This document shows, in pieces, positions 32,805 through 43,582 of a DNA stretch of 64,000 bases. Every line of letters begins with the position of its first letter. The first letter of the stretch is position 1. Position numbers and translations under genes: made by a program. Origin of the DNA: Talpa occidentalis (taxonomy: Eukaryota; Chordata; Mammalia; Eulipotyphla; Talpidae); contig NW_023601433.1 of NCBI RefSeq assembly GCF_014898055.3, forward strand, positions 21,441,641-21,505,640, in the 5' to 3' direction. The notes beneath the pieces were generated by a model, which saw nothing but the letters and a program-made list of their open reading frames with translations, searched no databases and had not been told where the DNA came from.

Positions 32805-33555
32805 AACACATTATCAGTGGACCCAGTTTGGGGGGGTCAGGGCTGGAGAGAGTGTAGGTCATAGGTTCCCGGAGGGCTGGGAAATCAAATGCACTGTCGG
32901 GTGGCTGCTCTTGGTCCCACCGTGACCACGCAGCCAGTATAAACATTCTGAAATGCAAAGAACATGCAGGCGTAAAATAGAAAAGACCACCTGCAAAGGA
33001 AGGTGCTGCAGAGGGGGCTGGGGCCTCCTGGAGACCATGGAAGAGGAGAAGCCATGAACACCCGGGCCCTGGCAGCGACGTAGTCTCCTCCTTGGGGCCT
33101 GGTGTTAGGGATCCTGCTTTCTCAGTGCCTCCTCCCTTAGCCCTTGTGAGGAGCAGGGTGGTGCCCCCCACATTCTGGTTGCTGTCACTGGGCCTTAGTC
33201 TCCCCCCTGGAATTTACCTGAGCTTCACTCTAGCCCTAGAATCCCCTCCCCACTCTCCTCTGGGGGGGCCCAGACTCAAGATCTTGCTTGGGGGCAAAAC
33301 TCCTGGTGTCTTCATTTCCTTCTGTGGGGCCAATCCCCTGCAGCGCCCCCCCTCCCTGCAGGCACTTTCCCACATCCTACCAACTCAGGATCCTGCATTT
33401 CCACCACCCCACAACCTGGATTGGCATACAACAAAAGGCACTACAATGTAAGCTTCTAGTAAGGAGTCAAAAAATTGACCCATCTGTTTTTGACCGTAGT
33501 TCTTTATTTTATTTTCATTTATTTAAAAAAAATAGTGATTAAAATCTACCAATTT
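32805..33555. other. Intergenic, nothing recognised
   Basis: GC-moderate sequence with short C and G runs. The open frame at 33092-33451 has no family features. Confidence 0.4.
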
Positions 33556-33699
33556 TTTATTTAATTATTTTTAACTGGGGTACCCCCACCAGGTATTACC
33601 ACCATGGTGTACTCACCACCAAGTCACCCACAGACCTCCCTCCACCCTCCCTCCTTGGTATCTCAGTTCTGTAGTCAGTTATCAAGGTCAGTTTTTCAG

Positions 33700-33960
33700 C
33701 AACATCCTTGTTTAATTTTTCACAATATAGGATTTCTCCCCTCAGGTGCAGTCACCATAGTTTTCCCACCACTAAAGTGCCCACTGCCCTCCACCTTCCA
33801 CCCACTTTCCTAACCCCCCATTCTCTACTCCTCCCTCCTCTAGTCCCTCTCTTCCTGAGTGTCTTAGAGGTACAGTGATGTTTTCACTTATATGTGGAAG
33901 CTAGAGAAACTAAACAAAGGATCAAAGACAAACTGTAAGACTGACCATCTCTCTTTTGTT
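33700..33960 (-). mobile_element. Old L1 3' end with probable 5' inversion
   Basis: The minus strand of 33700-33868 resembles the 3' UTR of the old L1 at 56480-56640 (GGTGGGA-AACTA and GGAGGGAGG blocks). At about 33870 the strand flips to plus (TTTTCACTTATATGTGGAAGC...GATCAAAGACAAAC), the end of L1 ORF2. This head-to-head order suggests twin priming, although the copy is diverged. Confidence 0.55.
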
Positions 33961-34109
33961 GTTGATGTTGGTTTTTTCCAGAAGTTTTAAATGATACATA
34001 GATTCCCTACAAAAATGCCCTTGCCATTAGCAAGTATTCTAAGACAATTTTTGCTAAAGTGCAAACAAAATAAAAGGTCTAACAAAATATGTTAGACCTT
34101 TTTTCCTTT

Positions 34110-34345
34110 TACATTGTTGTGCAGCCATCTTCACTGCCCATCTCTAGGGCAGTGACTGTGTCACCTTCCCAAACAGTAACTGTGTCCTCACGCCCCTCCA
34201 GCAGCCCTGGCACCTGCCATTCTACTTCCTGTCTCTGTGAATTTGAAGATGCCAGTTACCTCATGTAGGTGGAATTATACAGTATCTGTCCTCTTGCAAC
34301 AGGCTTATTTCAGCTTAACCTAATATTTTCCAGGTCCATCCAGGC
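34110..34345 (-). mobile_element. Ancient L1 fragment
   Basis: TCTGTGAATTTGAAGATGCCAG, CCTCATGTAGGTGGAATTATAC and GGCTTATTTCAGCTTAACC match the 3' half of an L1MB-type element on the minus strand. Confidence 0.7.
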
Positions 34346-34564
34346 CAGAGCTGAGTCAGGACCTTCTGCAGTCACGTGGGGAGACGGGAGATGTTCGTTC
34401 TCTGTGTGGTTGCTCAGCATCCATTCCTCCCCCTTCCGCAGTGAGGGAAGAGGCACAGGGAAGGAGCCTGGATCCTCACAAGCCTGCAACCTGCCTCCCA
34501 CAGGGCTTTTTTCCCAGCTAGGAGAGTGTTACTTTGGTAACTAATCACTTCTCTAATTTTTCTA

Positions 34565-34829
34565 AAGATTTATTTATTCATGCGTACAAGAACCAGGGTA
34601 CGGGCCAGATGTGCAGGAGGGTGAGAGGATTCACCAGAGACAGAGTGGGGAACAGAAACAGGCAGACTGACTGAAATACACTGCTGAGGGGAGCAGCGGG
34701 TGAGACAGGAGAGGTCTGCTGTGCCATGTGGGTTGCTCCCTGGCTGGCCAGGGATAGGTTGGTCATGCTATGGAGGCTGCGGATTGCCTCATAGTGCAGC
34801 GCTTAACCTCCTTAACCAGGGAGGCCCCC
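34565..34829 (-). mobile_element. tRNA-derived T+ SINE
   Basis: Minus-strand copy: AAAGATTTATTTATTC tail at the left, CCAGGGAGGCCCC head at the right. No clear target duplication, so it is older or its edge is damaged. Confidence 0.92.
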
Positions 34830-36280
34830 CAAGGATTTTAATGTATATGCATACTTGAACAATGAGTAGAAGCTGAGCCAGCAGTTTAGGAAAGGGAGGG
34901 GCAGCCTGATGTAACTGAGCACTTCCAAGTGCCCTCCGTGGGGACTAGACAGAACATCCACCTACTTCTTAGACTGGTCAAACCACTGCAAGTCCCCCAG
35001 GGGCAAAGGGCATTTTAGTTTCTCCTTTGACAAGTGGAGGTCAAGGGAGGAAAAACATTTGCTTGGAAAATACCATTTTGAGGTTAAGTCTGTCCTGTTC
35101 CTGGTTCAGCACGGGTCAGAGGAGGAATTCTGGGGTGGTTTCAGTCATGTCAGTGACCTCGACACACAGGACTAAGTGGGAGTCTAGATCTGAGGTGCTG
35201 CGTTAGATAATTTGGGTCAGGAATGAGATGTATGGCTCAGTCTGGACTACATGATTGGTCAGGAGGCTCCTGGAGACATGGAGAAGAGGATATAGGTCTC
35301 AGCAAAGATGGGAACCAAGATGTGGGAATGCTGTGTGGGCACTAACAATTGCCTGGTGATTAGATTTCACTCCATTTCTGGAGGGGATTGGAAACTTCTG
35401 TGTAATTAGAAAATAAAATTGGTAGTTGCTGGCCTGACAGATTAAGTGGTGAGGATACAGGTGCCCTGGTCTCATAACATCATGCTTAGAAGTAAGATTA
35501 GTTTCTGCATCTCTTGGCTATGGGTATAAAAGTACTTGTGGCAACTCTGGCTGCTTTGTCTAGATTGACTCCTGGCCTGGAAAATGCTCATCTTTGATTT
35601 TTCAGAATTTGGAGACCAGTTGAAAGGAACTGAAGTTTGATAAAAGGGAAGGGAGAGCAATGTATTTCATGGCTCATAGCTGTTTGGAGGATAGTCTTGG
35701 TCAGGAGATTTAAGAGAAACATCTGCTAGAAAAAAAAGAAATGTGCTTGGATAATTACCATCATTTCCAAACTTTGCTGTCTCACCCTTGAATATTAGCT
35801 TCTCTCTTGCCTCCAAAACGTTAACTTCTGCTCCATACCCTCACCTTGCCTGGAATTGGGCCAAGTTATGGAGGCGAAGGGAGGCATTAAATCAGTTATG
35901 ATGAGATATTTTATCTCCCACTTTGAAGTCACTGTGAAACTAGGCTGGCTTTGAAAAGATACATTTGGAAATCTGTGGGTTGCTTTCAGGGTTCATTCCA
36001 GCATTTGCTATACACAGCATGCGGATGGTGTGTGCAAGATACTTTATCTCTCACTTCATAATCACTGTGGAACTAGGATACTCACTGTCTCACCTCCTCT
36101 CCCAGCATATCCTCCAACATCTCCCAGCACTGAATAATGCTTATTTTAACAGTGAGAAAGATTTGTTTATTTTTATTAAAGTCTCGGCATTTTACCAAAC
36201 TGCTTCTACTCATAACTTCTTAAAGACAGTTAACTGAAAAGAACAGTTACTTTTCCTTGTGAATGTTTTAATTATATATA
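34830..36280. other. Intergenic, nothing recognised
   Basis: About 1.45 kb without a recognisable exon or repeat. Two similar stretches, GATATTTTATCTCCCACTTTG (near 35904) and GATACTTTATCTCTCACTTC (near 36039), each followed by a similar CACTGTGAAACTAGG-type segment, point to a small internal duplication. Confidence 0.45.
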
Positions 36281-36285
36281 TTTTT

Positions 36286-36544
36286 AAAGATTTATTTCTT
36301 TATACAAGAACTGGGGTACAGGCCAGAGGCATGGAAAGGTGAGAATTTTCACCAGAGACAGAGTGGGGAGCAGAACAAGCAGACAACCTAAAACACTGCC
36401 GAGGGGAGCAGTAAGCGAGACAGGAGAGGTCTGCCTCGCCATATGGATAGCTCCCTGGCCGGCCGGGAATTGAACCTGTGCTGCAGAGGCTGCAGACAGC
36501 TTCACAGCACTGCGCTCAACCTACTGCACCACTGGGGAGGCCCT
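36286..36544 (-). mobile_element. tRNA-derived T+ SINE
   Basis: Minus-strand copy from TTTAAAGATTTATTTC to GGGGAGGCC. The flanks GTTTTAATTATATAT and GTTTCAACTATATTT form a diverged duplication, so the copy is older. Confidence 0.92.
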
Positions 36545-36879
36545 GTTTCAACTATATTTGAACCAAAAATGAGTTTTAAACAAAGTAAAAAGTAATTTTG
36601 ACTAATTCTTCACTCTTCCTTTCAAGTTTCTCACCATGTATATCATTTTGTAGAAAGCCACTGTGTGGTGAAATCATTTTCACTAATAAAAATGCTTATG
36701 ACTTTGTCATTTATTTTATCCTTTCTCCTAGTTAAGACTTTCTGGATATCATGCAATGCCATTCACACAAACAGCCAGTTAAAAGAATTTCTGGGTTAAG
36801 ATCTTTTGGTATCTCTCAAATCATTTTACCTTTTCAGTAAAAAAATGGAGCTACATGTGTGAAGACGTATGTGTTCTCA

Positions 36880-37065
36880 ATGCATATCTACATTCCTAAG
36901 ACTTTCCTAATGCCTCTTTATAATCTCTCCCTCATTTCCCTCTATGGTCTCCCTTCCCATTTCCAGGCAATTACTTATCTGCTTGGCATCATTGTGGTTT
37001 CATTTGCATTTTATAGAATTTTATAGAAATGGAATAATATATCTACTCTTGATGAGAGAGGGTCT
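36880..37065 (-). mobile_element. Ancient L1 fragment, short
   Basis: TTCCCATTTCCAGGCAATTAC...TTTTATAGAAATGGAATAATAT resembles the 3' end of an old L1 on the minus strand. Diverged. Confidence 0.5.
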
Positions 37066-37239
37066 AGCTTCTTGGGAAACCAAACCTTAATCATGTCCTT
37101 ACCCTAAGGGTTAAGCAAGACCAAGCCATCAGTGAGCTAACATACACTGTAGCATGCCTACTATGTGCTAGGTTTAGATCACACTGTTCTAGGAACACTT
37201 TAGTAGTTCAATGAATACTTGGGGAATGAATCTAGATAG

Positions 37240-38330
37240 TATAAACTTTTTTGTAAGATATATTTCATAGACCATAAAATTGATAATTTTAAAGTATACA
37301 ATTCAGTGGGTTTTAGTTTACCGAGTCATGCAATCATCATCACTATTTAATTCCATAATTTCCTCACTCAAAAAGAAACCCACATTTGGGGCCTCCCTGG
37401 TGGCGCAAGCGGTTAAGATGCAACCAATGAGCATACGAAGTTGTCCGCAGCCACTGCAGCGCAAGTTTGATCCCCAGCCAGGGAGCTGCCCAGATTGCGA
37501 GGCAGACCTCTCCTGACTCTCCCGCTGCTCCCCTCAGCAATGTACTTCGGTCAGTCTACCTGTTCTCTTCCCCACTCGGTCTCTGGTGAATCCTCTTATA
37601 TCCCCCAACACACCTGCGGGCTGTACCCCAGCTCTTGTATGCATAAATAAATCTTTTTTTTTTTTTAAAAAAAGAAACCTACTATCCATTTGCAGTAATT
37701 TCAATTTCTCCCATTCCCCAGCCCCTGGAAACCACCAATCTACATTCTTGATATCAAGATGTGTTTATTTTGGGTGTTTCATAGGAATGGTATTATTACA
37801 ATATTATTATTCCTTTATGACTGGCCCTTTTCACATAACATAATGTTTCCAAGGTTCATTCATGTTGTACATGTCAGAATTTCCTTTCTTCTTATGACTA
37901 ATATACCACTTATATTTATCCCTTTATCAGCTGATGGACATTTGAGTTGTTCTCACTTTTTTGGCAACTATGAACAATGCTATTATGAAATTTTCTATGA
38001 ATATGTTTTTAATTCTCATGTATACACCCAAAAGTGGAATTCCAAGATCCTATGTTAACTCTATGTTCAACTTTTTGAGGAAATTCCAAATGACTTCCCC
38101 AAGTAGCTGAAACATTTCACATTCCTATCAGCAATGTTTAAGGATTCCAATTTCTCCAAATCCTTGCTAGCACTTGTTATTGTCTTTGACTTCATCCCTC
38201 CAAGGGGGTATAAAGAGGTATGTCATTGTGGCTTTCATTTGCATGTTCCTAATGACTAATGATGCTGAGTATCTTTCCTTCTTTCCTTTTTTTGCTTATT
38301 GGTAACATAGACTCTAAATAATTTATTAAT
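37240..38330 (-). mobile_element. Ancient L1 (L1MB-like) 3' end split by a SINE
   Basis: TTTTAAAGTATACAATTCAGTGG and later TCATTCATGTTGTACATGTC, GCTGATGGACATTTGAGTTG and AACTATGAACAATGC are landmarks of an L1MB-type element on the minus strand. A SINE at 37388-37672 interrupts it. Confidence 0.8.
37388..37672 (+). mobile_element. tRNA-derived T+ SINE nested in an old L1
   Basis: Head GGGGCCTCCCTGGTGGCGCAAG, end TAAATCTTTTTTTT then an A tail. Flanks AAAAGAAACCCACATTT and AAAAGAAACCTACTATC form a diverged duplication. Confidence 0.94.
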
Positions 38331-38339
38331 ATATTCATA

Positions 38340-38510
38340 TATTTGAGTTCCAGGTCTGTCAGTTTTGTGTGATGCTGGACAAGTTACTTAGCTTCTAGAA
38401 ACTCAATCTCCTCACTTACAAAGTGGGGATAATAACCTCTGTCTTAGGAAATTGTTGAAAGAAGTAGAATTAATATATGTAAAATTTCTGGCACAAAGTA
38501 AGAACTCAAT
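38340..38510 (+). mobile_element. MIR SINE relic
   Basis: GGACAAGTTACTTAGC, CTCAATCTCCTCACTTACAAA and GGGGATAATAACC match the MIR core on the plus strand. Confidence 0.8.
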
Positions 38511-38519
38511 GAAGAGAGA

Positions 38520-40285
38520 GTAGATGCAAATCGATATGAGTAAATCAAATGACAATTGAGTTGGGTCTTGGAAAAGAAGCAGTATTTGACTAGTTAGAGG
38601 TGGGGAGGAAAGGAGATTCCAACTTGAAAAGTGAGTGTTAAACAAGAGAGAAAGCCATGATGTGGTGGGTGGCATGTGTGCCAGGCCTAAGCAGTGCACC
38701 CAGCCAGCGAACACAGCAGGTCTTGTGAGGAGGAGCAATGGAGGAAAAAGGAGGAAGGACAGGCTCAGACCAGGAGGCAATGAGGTCAAGGTGAGGAGGT
38801 TGTGCCATGTTTGACTCCACTGTATGCTGCACTGGGGTTGACTGGGTACTGGGTGAAAGTCACTATTGCCACTTGCTCAGAACCTCAGAGAAATTGAGCA
38901 CTGTAATTGTTTGGATACCCCTAATTTGTCCTACCTCCTGGTGTCTACACACTGTGCCACCCAGGGCAACCCTTTGCAATGCATGTTTAATTGACCTTCT
39001 GAGATGAGAGAGCTTCCTGTGGGGTCAGAGACAGGGAGTCTACACTGGCCTTCCATCAGGCCAGTAGAGCCTTGCAGGAGTCTCCTCTGACTATCCCTAC
39101 ACCACAAGGAGAAATCTGCTGGGCCCTGACTGGACATGACATTTGCAGACATGGTCACACCCATCAATATCCTTTGTCTATTTCCCTCCTATCAAGTTTT
39201 TGACCCATAAGATTCTACTGGAAGGATGTAGAGTCACACCTCAGCTGGGTGTAAACCCATAAGCCATTCTAGGGTTATATCTCTAGGGGTATCTTTTCTA
39301 TAAGCAATACAGCCAACTGAGACTGAACAATGCTTACCCCTATTAAAGAAATCACCAGCCTCACCATCAGAATGCAAAGCTTTCCTAGCTCCTGCTACCA
39401 GGAAGACATCGTCAGTAAACAGGATGATTCATTAAAACAGACTTGAGTTTCTCGACTTGTTTACAAATAGCCTCACTCCCAAGCACTGGTTGCTGGTGTT
39501 GGTCTGTGGGATGAGGGAACAGGTTAAGGGACACAGGCTGCAGGTTCCCACATGACCTTTAACTTTCACCATGGATGCTCCAAGTTTCTTTTTGGAATCA
39601 ATACCAAGGGTGCTCTCTGCACATGTACACCCAGGCAAACAATTTAACTCTTCAGAACCCTCTTCTGTTTTCTTCATTTTACTTGGGGAGGGACCTGGAA
39701 TGACACATGTGCCTGCTCTGTTGCAGGGCCCAGAACAGAGGCTTTGGTGAGAGTTCATGTCTTCAGACAACGGATGGTCTTTTCCACACAGGTGGCAGAA
39801 CATCCAGGTCAGGATTGCGTGGACACAGAAGTTGGAGTTACTAATACATCCTGAAGAATGCTGTTGGCAGCACATCTATTCTACTTCTGTCACAAGCCTG
39901 AGGCAGCAGGGAGCTTTGTGCCACACCTGTACCCACTAGGGAAGGTCCTCCCAGGCAGGCAGAAGGCAACTAGCATGGACCAGTTTGAACATGACATCCC
40001 TTGAGAGTTTGGCCAAACCTTTCCTTTGTCCTCAGGGATGAGCTTACCTCAGTCTGGAAGCACAGCCTCTCCTAAGGCAGTGGTTAGCTTCTCCAATCAC
40101 ACAGGAGAAAACAGTGAGGACAGAACATTTATGTCCTGATGGCAATAGGATCAGGGGTTCAGTAAGAGGGGAGGGAGAGGGGGACCGCTGATGCGATGAC
40201 TTATTCCAAATCAGGCTCCCTGATCACTGACCCCCAGATAATTCTGTGCATGCAGAGAAACTTTCTTACTCGCTCTTTTTTTTTA
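38520..40285. other. Intergenic, nothing recognised
   Basis: No repeat named. The 147-codon Cys-rich frame at 39432-39875 (minus) has no family pattern I know and no splice or promoter context, so I treat it as chance. Confidence 0.4.
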
Positions 40286-40286
40286 A

Positions 40287-40562
40287 ACTTTAAAAAAAAA
40301 ATTTATTTGTTTGTTTATTTATTTATTTATTTATACAAGAACCGGTGTACAGGCCAGATTCGAGGGAGGGTGAGAGGATTCACCAGAGCCAGAGCAGGGA
40401 GCAGAACAGACAGACTGACGAAATGCACTGCTGAGGGGAGCAGCGTGCGAGACAGGAGAGGTCTGCTGCGCCATGTGGGACCCTCGCTGGCCGGCCAGGA
40501 TTGAACCAGCGCTGCAGAGGCTGCTGACAGCTTCACAGCATTGGGCTTAATCGCCTGCGCCT
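40287..40562 (-). mobile_element. tRNA-derived T+ SINE, head lost
   Basis: Minus-strand copy with tail TTTATTTGTTTGTTTATTTATT and the body complete to TCGCCTGCGCC, but the expected ACCAGGGAGGCC head is missing. It ends 160 bp before the next SINE. Confidence 0.9.
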
Positions 40563-40723
40563 TATCTGCTGTGACTCAGAGCACTCAAACAGCCCAGGAT
40601 GTTCTTTTTTTATTTGCAGATTATCACCTTGCTCAGACAATTTATATTTTTTTCTAAGCATTCCTTTTCAAACTACATGATGTTTTTGAAAAACTTTATG
40701 AGACAATTTAAGAAAGGCAAATG

Positions 40724-41000
40724 AGGGCCTTCCTGGTGGGACAAGGGGTTAAGCACAGCACTGTGAAGCTGTCTGCAGCCTCTGCAGCATGAGTTCGATC
40801 CCCAGCCGGGCTGGCCAGGGAGCTACCCACCTGGCGCAGCAGACCTCTCCTGTCTTGCCCGCTGCTCCCCTCAGCAGTGACTGTATTTCAGTCGGTCTGC
40901 CTGTTCTGTTGCCCGCTCAGTCTTTGGTGAATCCTTTCATCCCGCTGCACCTCTGGCCTGTACCCTAGTTCTTGTATGCATAAAAAAATAAATCTTTTTT
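40724..41000 (+). mobile_element. tRNA-derived T+ SINE at the L1 insertion point
   Basis: Head AGGGCCTTCCTGGTGG, B box GTTCGATCCCC, end AATAAATCTTTTTT plus A run. The left duplication AAGAAAGGCAAATG (40710-40723) is repeated as AAAAAAGGCAAATG right after the SINE (41001-41014), where the full-length L1 begins. Confidence 0.95.
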
Positions 41001-41014
41001 AAAAAAGGCAAATG

Positions 41015-42443
41015 GAGGGGGGCGGAGCAACATGGCGGTGAGGAGACGCTGCGAGTAAGATCTCCCATTAAAAAAAAGTTAATAGGGAGGAAAAGTGGCA
41101 GGTCCCAGTGAGAACTGGGACACGGAAGATAAACGGACGACTCCAGCAAACTACCCGAAGAAGAAAGTGGCCATAAAAGAGGACCAGGAGGGAGGAAAGC
41201 GCAGAACCCTGCTCCCCTCCCCGGCCCACAAAGTCGGCACTCTCCGACCGGCAGAGAGGAGGGAAAAAAAAAACAAAAAAAAAAACAAACTAAAACGACC
41301 AACAAGAACAAACTACGCAGCAAGCGGGACTGTGAGTGGAAAGGAACTATTTCAGCCACCACACCCCGTGAACGGGAGCTGTGGAGAATCCTGCAGGATC
41401 CGCTGCGGAGGTGAGCTCCAGGCACCATTAAAGAGAGACCCCACCCCCAGGAGGAGGCCAGCACCAGCACACAGCCCTGGGGCGCCCGGTAAGCTTGCGC
41501 GGAAAAGCAGCGCTCGCTGGAAAAGCAGATGCGGATAGGGATCGGGATTGCGCGGAAAAGCGGCGCGGATCGGATTCGGGATCGCGCGGTAAAGCAGTGC
41601 GGTTGAAAAGCAAACGCGGATCAGGATCTCAGCTGCCCAGTTCCCCGCGCCTGCGACCTAGGCTTGCGGGGAGACACGCGGAGGCCCTCACAGAGTGAGC
41701 AGGAACCAGGCGCCCAGGCACGGGAGCGGGATTCAAAAGGCGCCATTCCCGCGCCACTGAACTGGGCTACAGCCCGCGTCCTGGAACTGAGGGATTTGGA
41801 ACTGAGACCCGGGGCACGAAATTAGGGGCGTGGGTTCCCCACGACGGTGGGGCACAAGGCAGACACAGCACCCCAAAACCGTTGAGGTTTACCCTACCAT
41901 TCCCACTCTGGTCCCTGTCCCACGGGGTGGAAAATCAGCTCCCCAAGGGCTCTAGGAGAGACCTCTGGTGCCACCTAGCGACTTGAAGCCAGCAGAGGCT
42001 CCTGGAGGAGCCAGTGGCCAGCTGGGGAGTTAGCCCACGCCGGGCCCCTTCCAACCAGTAGTCTGAGCCCACAGGGGGAGCGAGCACCCACAGCCGGGGC
42101 AGACCAGGCGTGCAGAAGAGTGTGCCTGAGACCGGACGCGCAGGGAGTGTGTCCCACATCACCATTTTAGAACAGGGACATTTCTTCAGTAAAGACTACC
42201 TGCAGAAGGCTTCCTCAGGAGCCAGAGGTGAGCAGGGGAAGTTCGCCCATGCCAGACCCCCTCTGGCCTGCAGTCCAAGCCCAGAGGGGGAGCAGGAACC
42301 CACCGCTGGGGCAGACCAGGCGCACAGGGGAGTGTGTTCCCACACTGGCATTTTAAAACAGGGACCTTTCTCCAGTAAAGACTGCTTGAAACTGACAGAT
42401 GGCTCCTGGATGAACCAGAGGGGAGCAGATAAGCTCACCCAAG
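41015..42443 (+). promoter_or_regulatory. L1 5' UTR / internal promoter with repeats
   Basis: Drives L1 RNA from its own first base. A YY1-type motif AACATGGCGG lies at 41029-41038, near +15, as in other mammalian L1s. CpG-rich from about 41400. It contains an irregular repeat of GCGCGGAAAAGC with GGATCGGGAT (41496-41630) and two to three units of about 190-210 bp (from about 41998, 42209 and 42400) that share CAGACCAGGCG, CAGTAAAGACT and CTCCTGGA-GA-CCAG blocks. Confidence 0.9.
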
Positions 42444-43511
42444 ATGCCGGCCAGTCCCAACAATGCAGTGTCCCAAAACATACGGCAAATTAGAAAACAG
42501 ACAGTAGGGAGTAGAAGAACCGCACGCAACCTAGCAACTCCCCAGGGAAAAAGCACACCACAAAAAGAAAACCAGCCCCCAGATTGCAATGACAGTAACT
42601 TGGAAGAATTTCTGAGCCTTCCAGAAAGAGAATTTAAAATTGCCGTAATTAAAAAACTGACAGAAGTCATAAAGGAAAACAATGATAAGGGAAAAATAAT
42701 CAACGATCAGAAGAATGCAATTGAGTCCCTAAAGAGGGAAAACAATGGTCAGAAGAATGAAATTGAGTCCCTAAAGAGGGAAGTAAAAGAAATGCAGGAG
42801 ATCAAAGAATTAATGGAAGAACTAAAGAATTCTGGGAAAAGCAATGAAAGCAGAATAGATGAAATGGAAGAACAAATAAGTACTCTTGAAGACACAGAAA
42901 TAAAAAGAACCAAAACAGAAAAGGAAAGAGAAGTACGAAGGAAAAAGAATGAAGAAAGACTTCGGGAACTATCTGACTCCATGAGGAAAGGAAATATAAA
43001 AGTTATAGGAATACCAGAAGGAGAGGAGAGAGATGTAGGAACAGAGAAAATATTCAAAGAGATAATTGAAGAGAACTTCCCAAATGTGAAGAAGGAGCTG
43101 AAAATTGATATACAAGAAGCAAGAAGAACACCAAACTTCCACGACAAAAGGAAAAATACAGCAAGACACATAATAGTAAAGCTCCCAAGAATCCAGGACA
43201 AGGAAAAAATAATGAAGCTGGCAAGAGGGAAGAAACAGATAACATTCAAAGGAAAGCCAATCAGGCTGACATCAGACTTCTCCGAAGAAACACTACAGGC
43301 AAGGAGAGAGTGGAGGGACATAGTCAACAGACTCCAAGAAAACAGATGCCAACCAAAAATACTCTATCCCGCAAAGCTCTCCTTCCTCTTTGAAGAAAGA
43401 ATAAGGACCTTCCCAGACAAACAGAAACTCCGGAATTTCATTACAACTAAACCCCCACTCCAAAAAATACTACAAGGAGTCCTAAAGCCAGAACCTCAGA
43501 GGGATGAATAA
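42444..43511 (+). CDS. ORF1: L1 ORF1 protein (RNA-binding chaperone), intact
   Basis: ORF1p coats L1 RNA as a trimer and is needed for retrotransposition. The 355-residue frame is complete: disordered basic N-terminus (1-55), long coiled coil (about 60-180) rich in Glu, Lys and Leu, RRM beginning NIKVIGIPEGE at 184 and containing RHIIVKL at 241-247, and the C-terminal domain with LQARREW and YPAKLSF (308-314). A 14-residue, two-heptad unit in the coiled coil is duplicated (residues 89-102 and 103-116). The ATG lies in a 5' UTR repeat unit. There are no stops or frameshifts, so it could make protein if transcribed. Confidence 0.97.
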   Translation: MPASPNNAVSQNIRQIRKQTVGSRRTARNLATPQGKSTPQKENQPPDCNDSNLEEFLSLPEREFKIAVIKKLTEVIKENNDKGKIINDQKNAIESLKRENNGQKNEIESLKREVKEMQEIKELMEELKNSGKSNESRIDEMEEQISTLEDTEIKRTKTEKEREVRRKKNEERLRELSDSMRKGNIKVIGIPEGEERDVGTEKIFKEIIEENFPNVKKELKIDIQEARRTPNFHDKRKNTARHIIVKLPRIQDKEKIMKLARGKKQITFKGKPIRLTSDFSEETLQARREWRDIVNRLQENRCQPKILYPAKLSFLFEERIRTFPDKQKLRNFITTKPPLQKILQGVLKPEPQRDE

Positions 43512-43582
43512 CAATGAAAGAAGGCCAAAAAAAAAAGTTATTAAAAGAATAAATAAATAAAATCAAAGGAAAGACAATCACA

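Noticed and set aside
39432..39875. 147-codon Cys-containing minus-strand frame starting MCCQQHSSGC
   Set aside because: Cys spacing fits no family I know (not WAP, not zinc finger), and there are no splice or promoter signals, so chance is likelier.
42749..43327. 192-codon Ser/Phe-rich minus-strand frame
   Set aside because: Antisense shadow of L1 ORF1.
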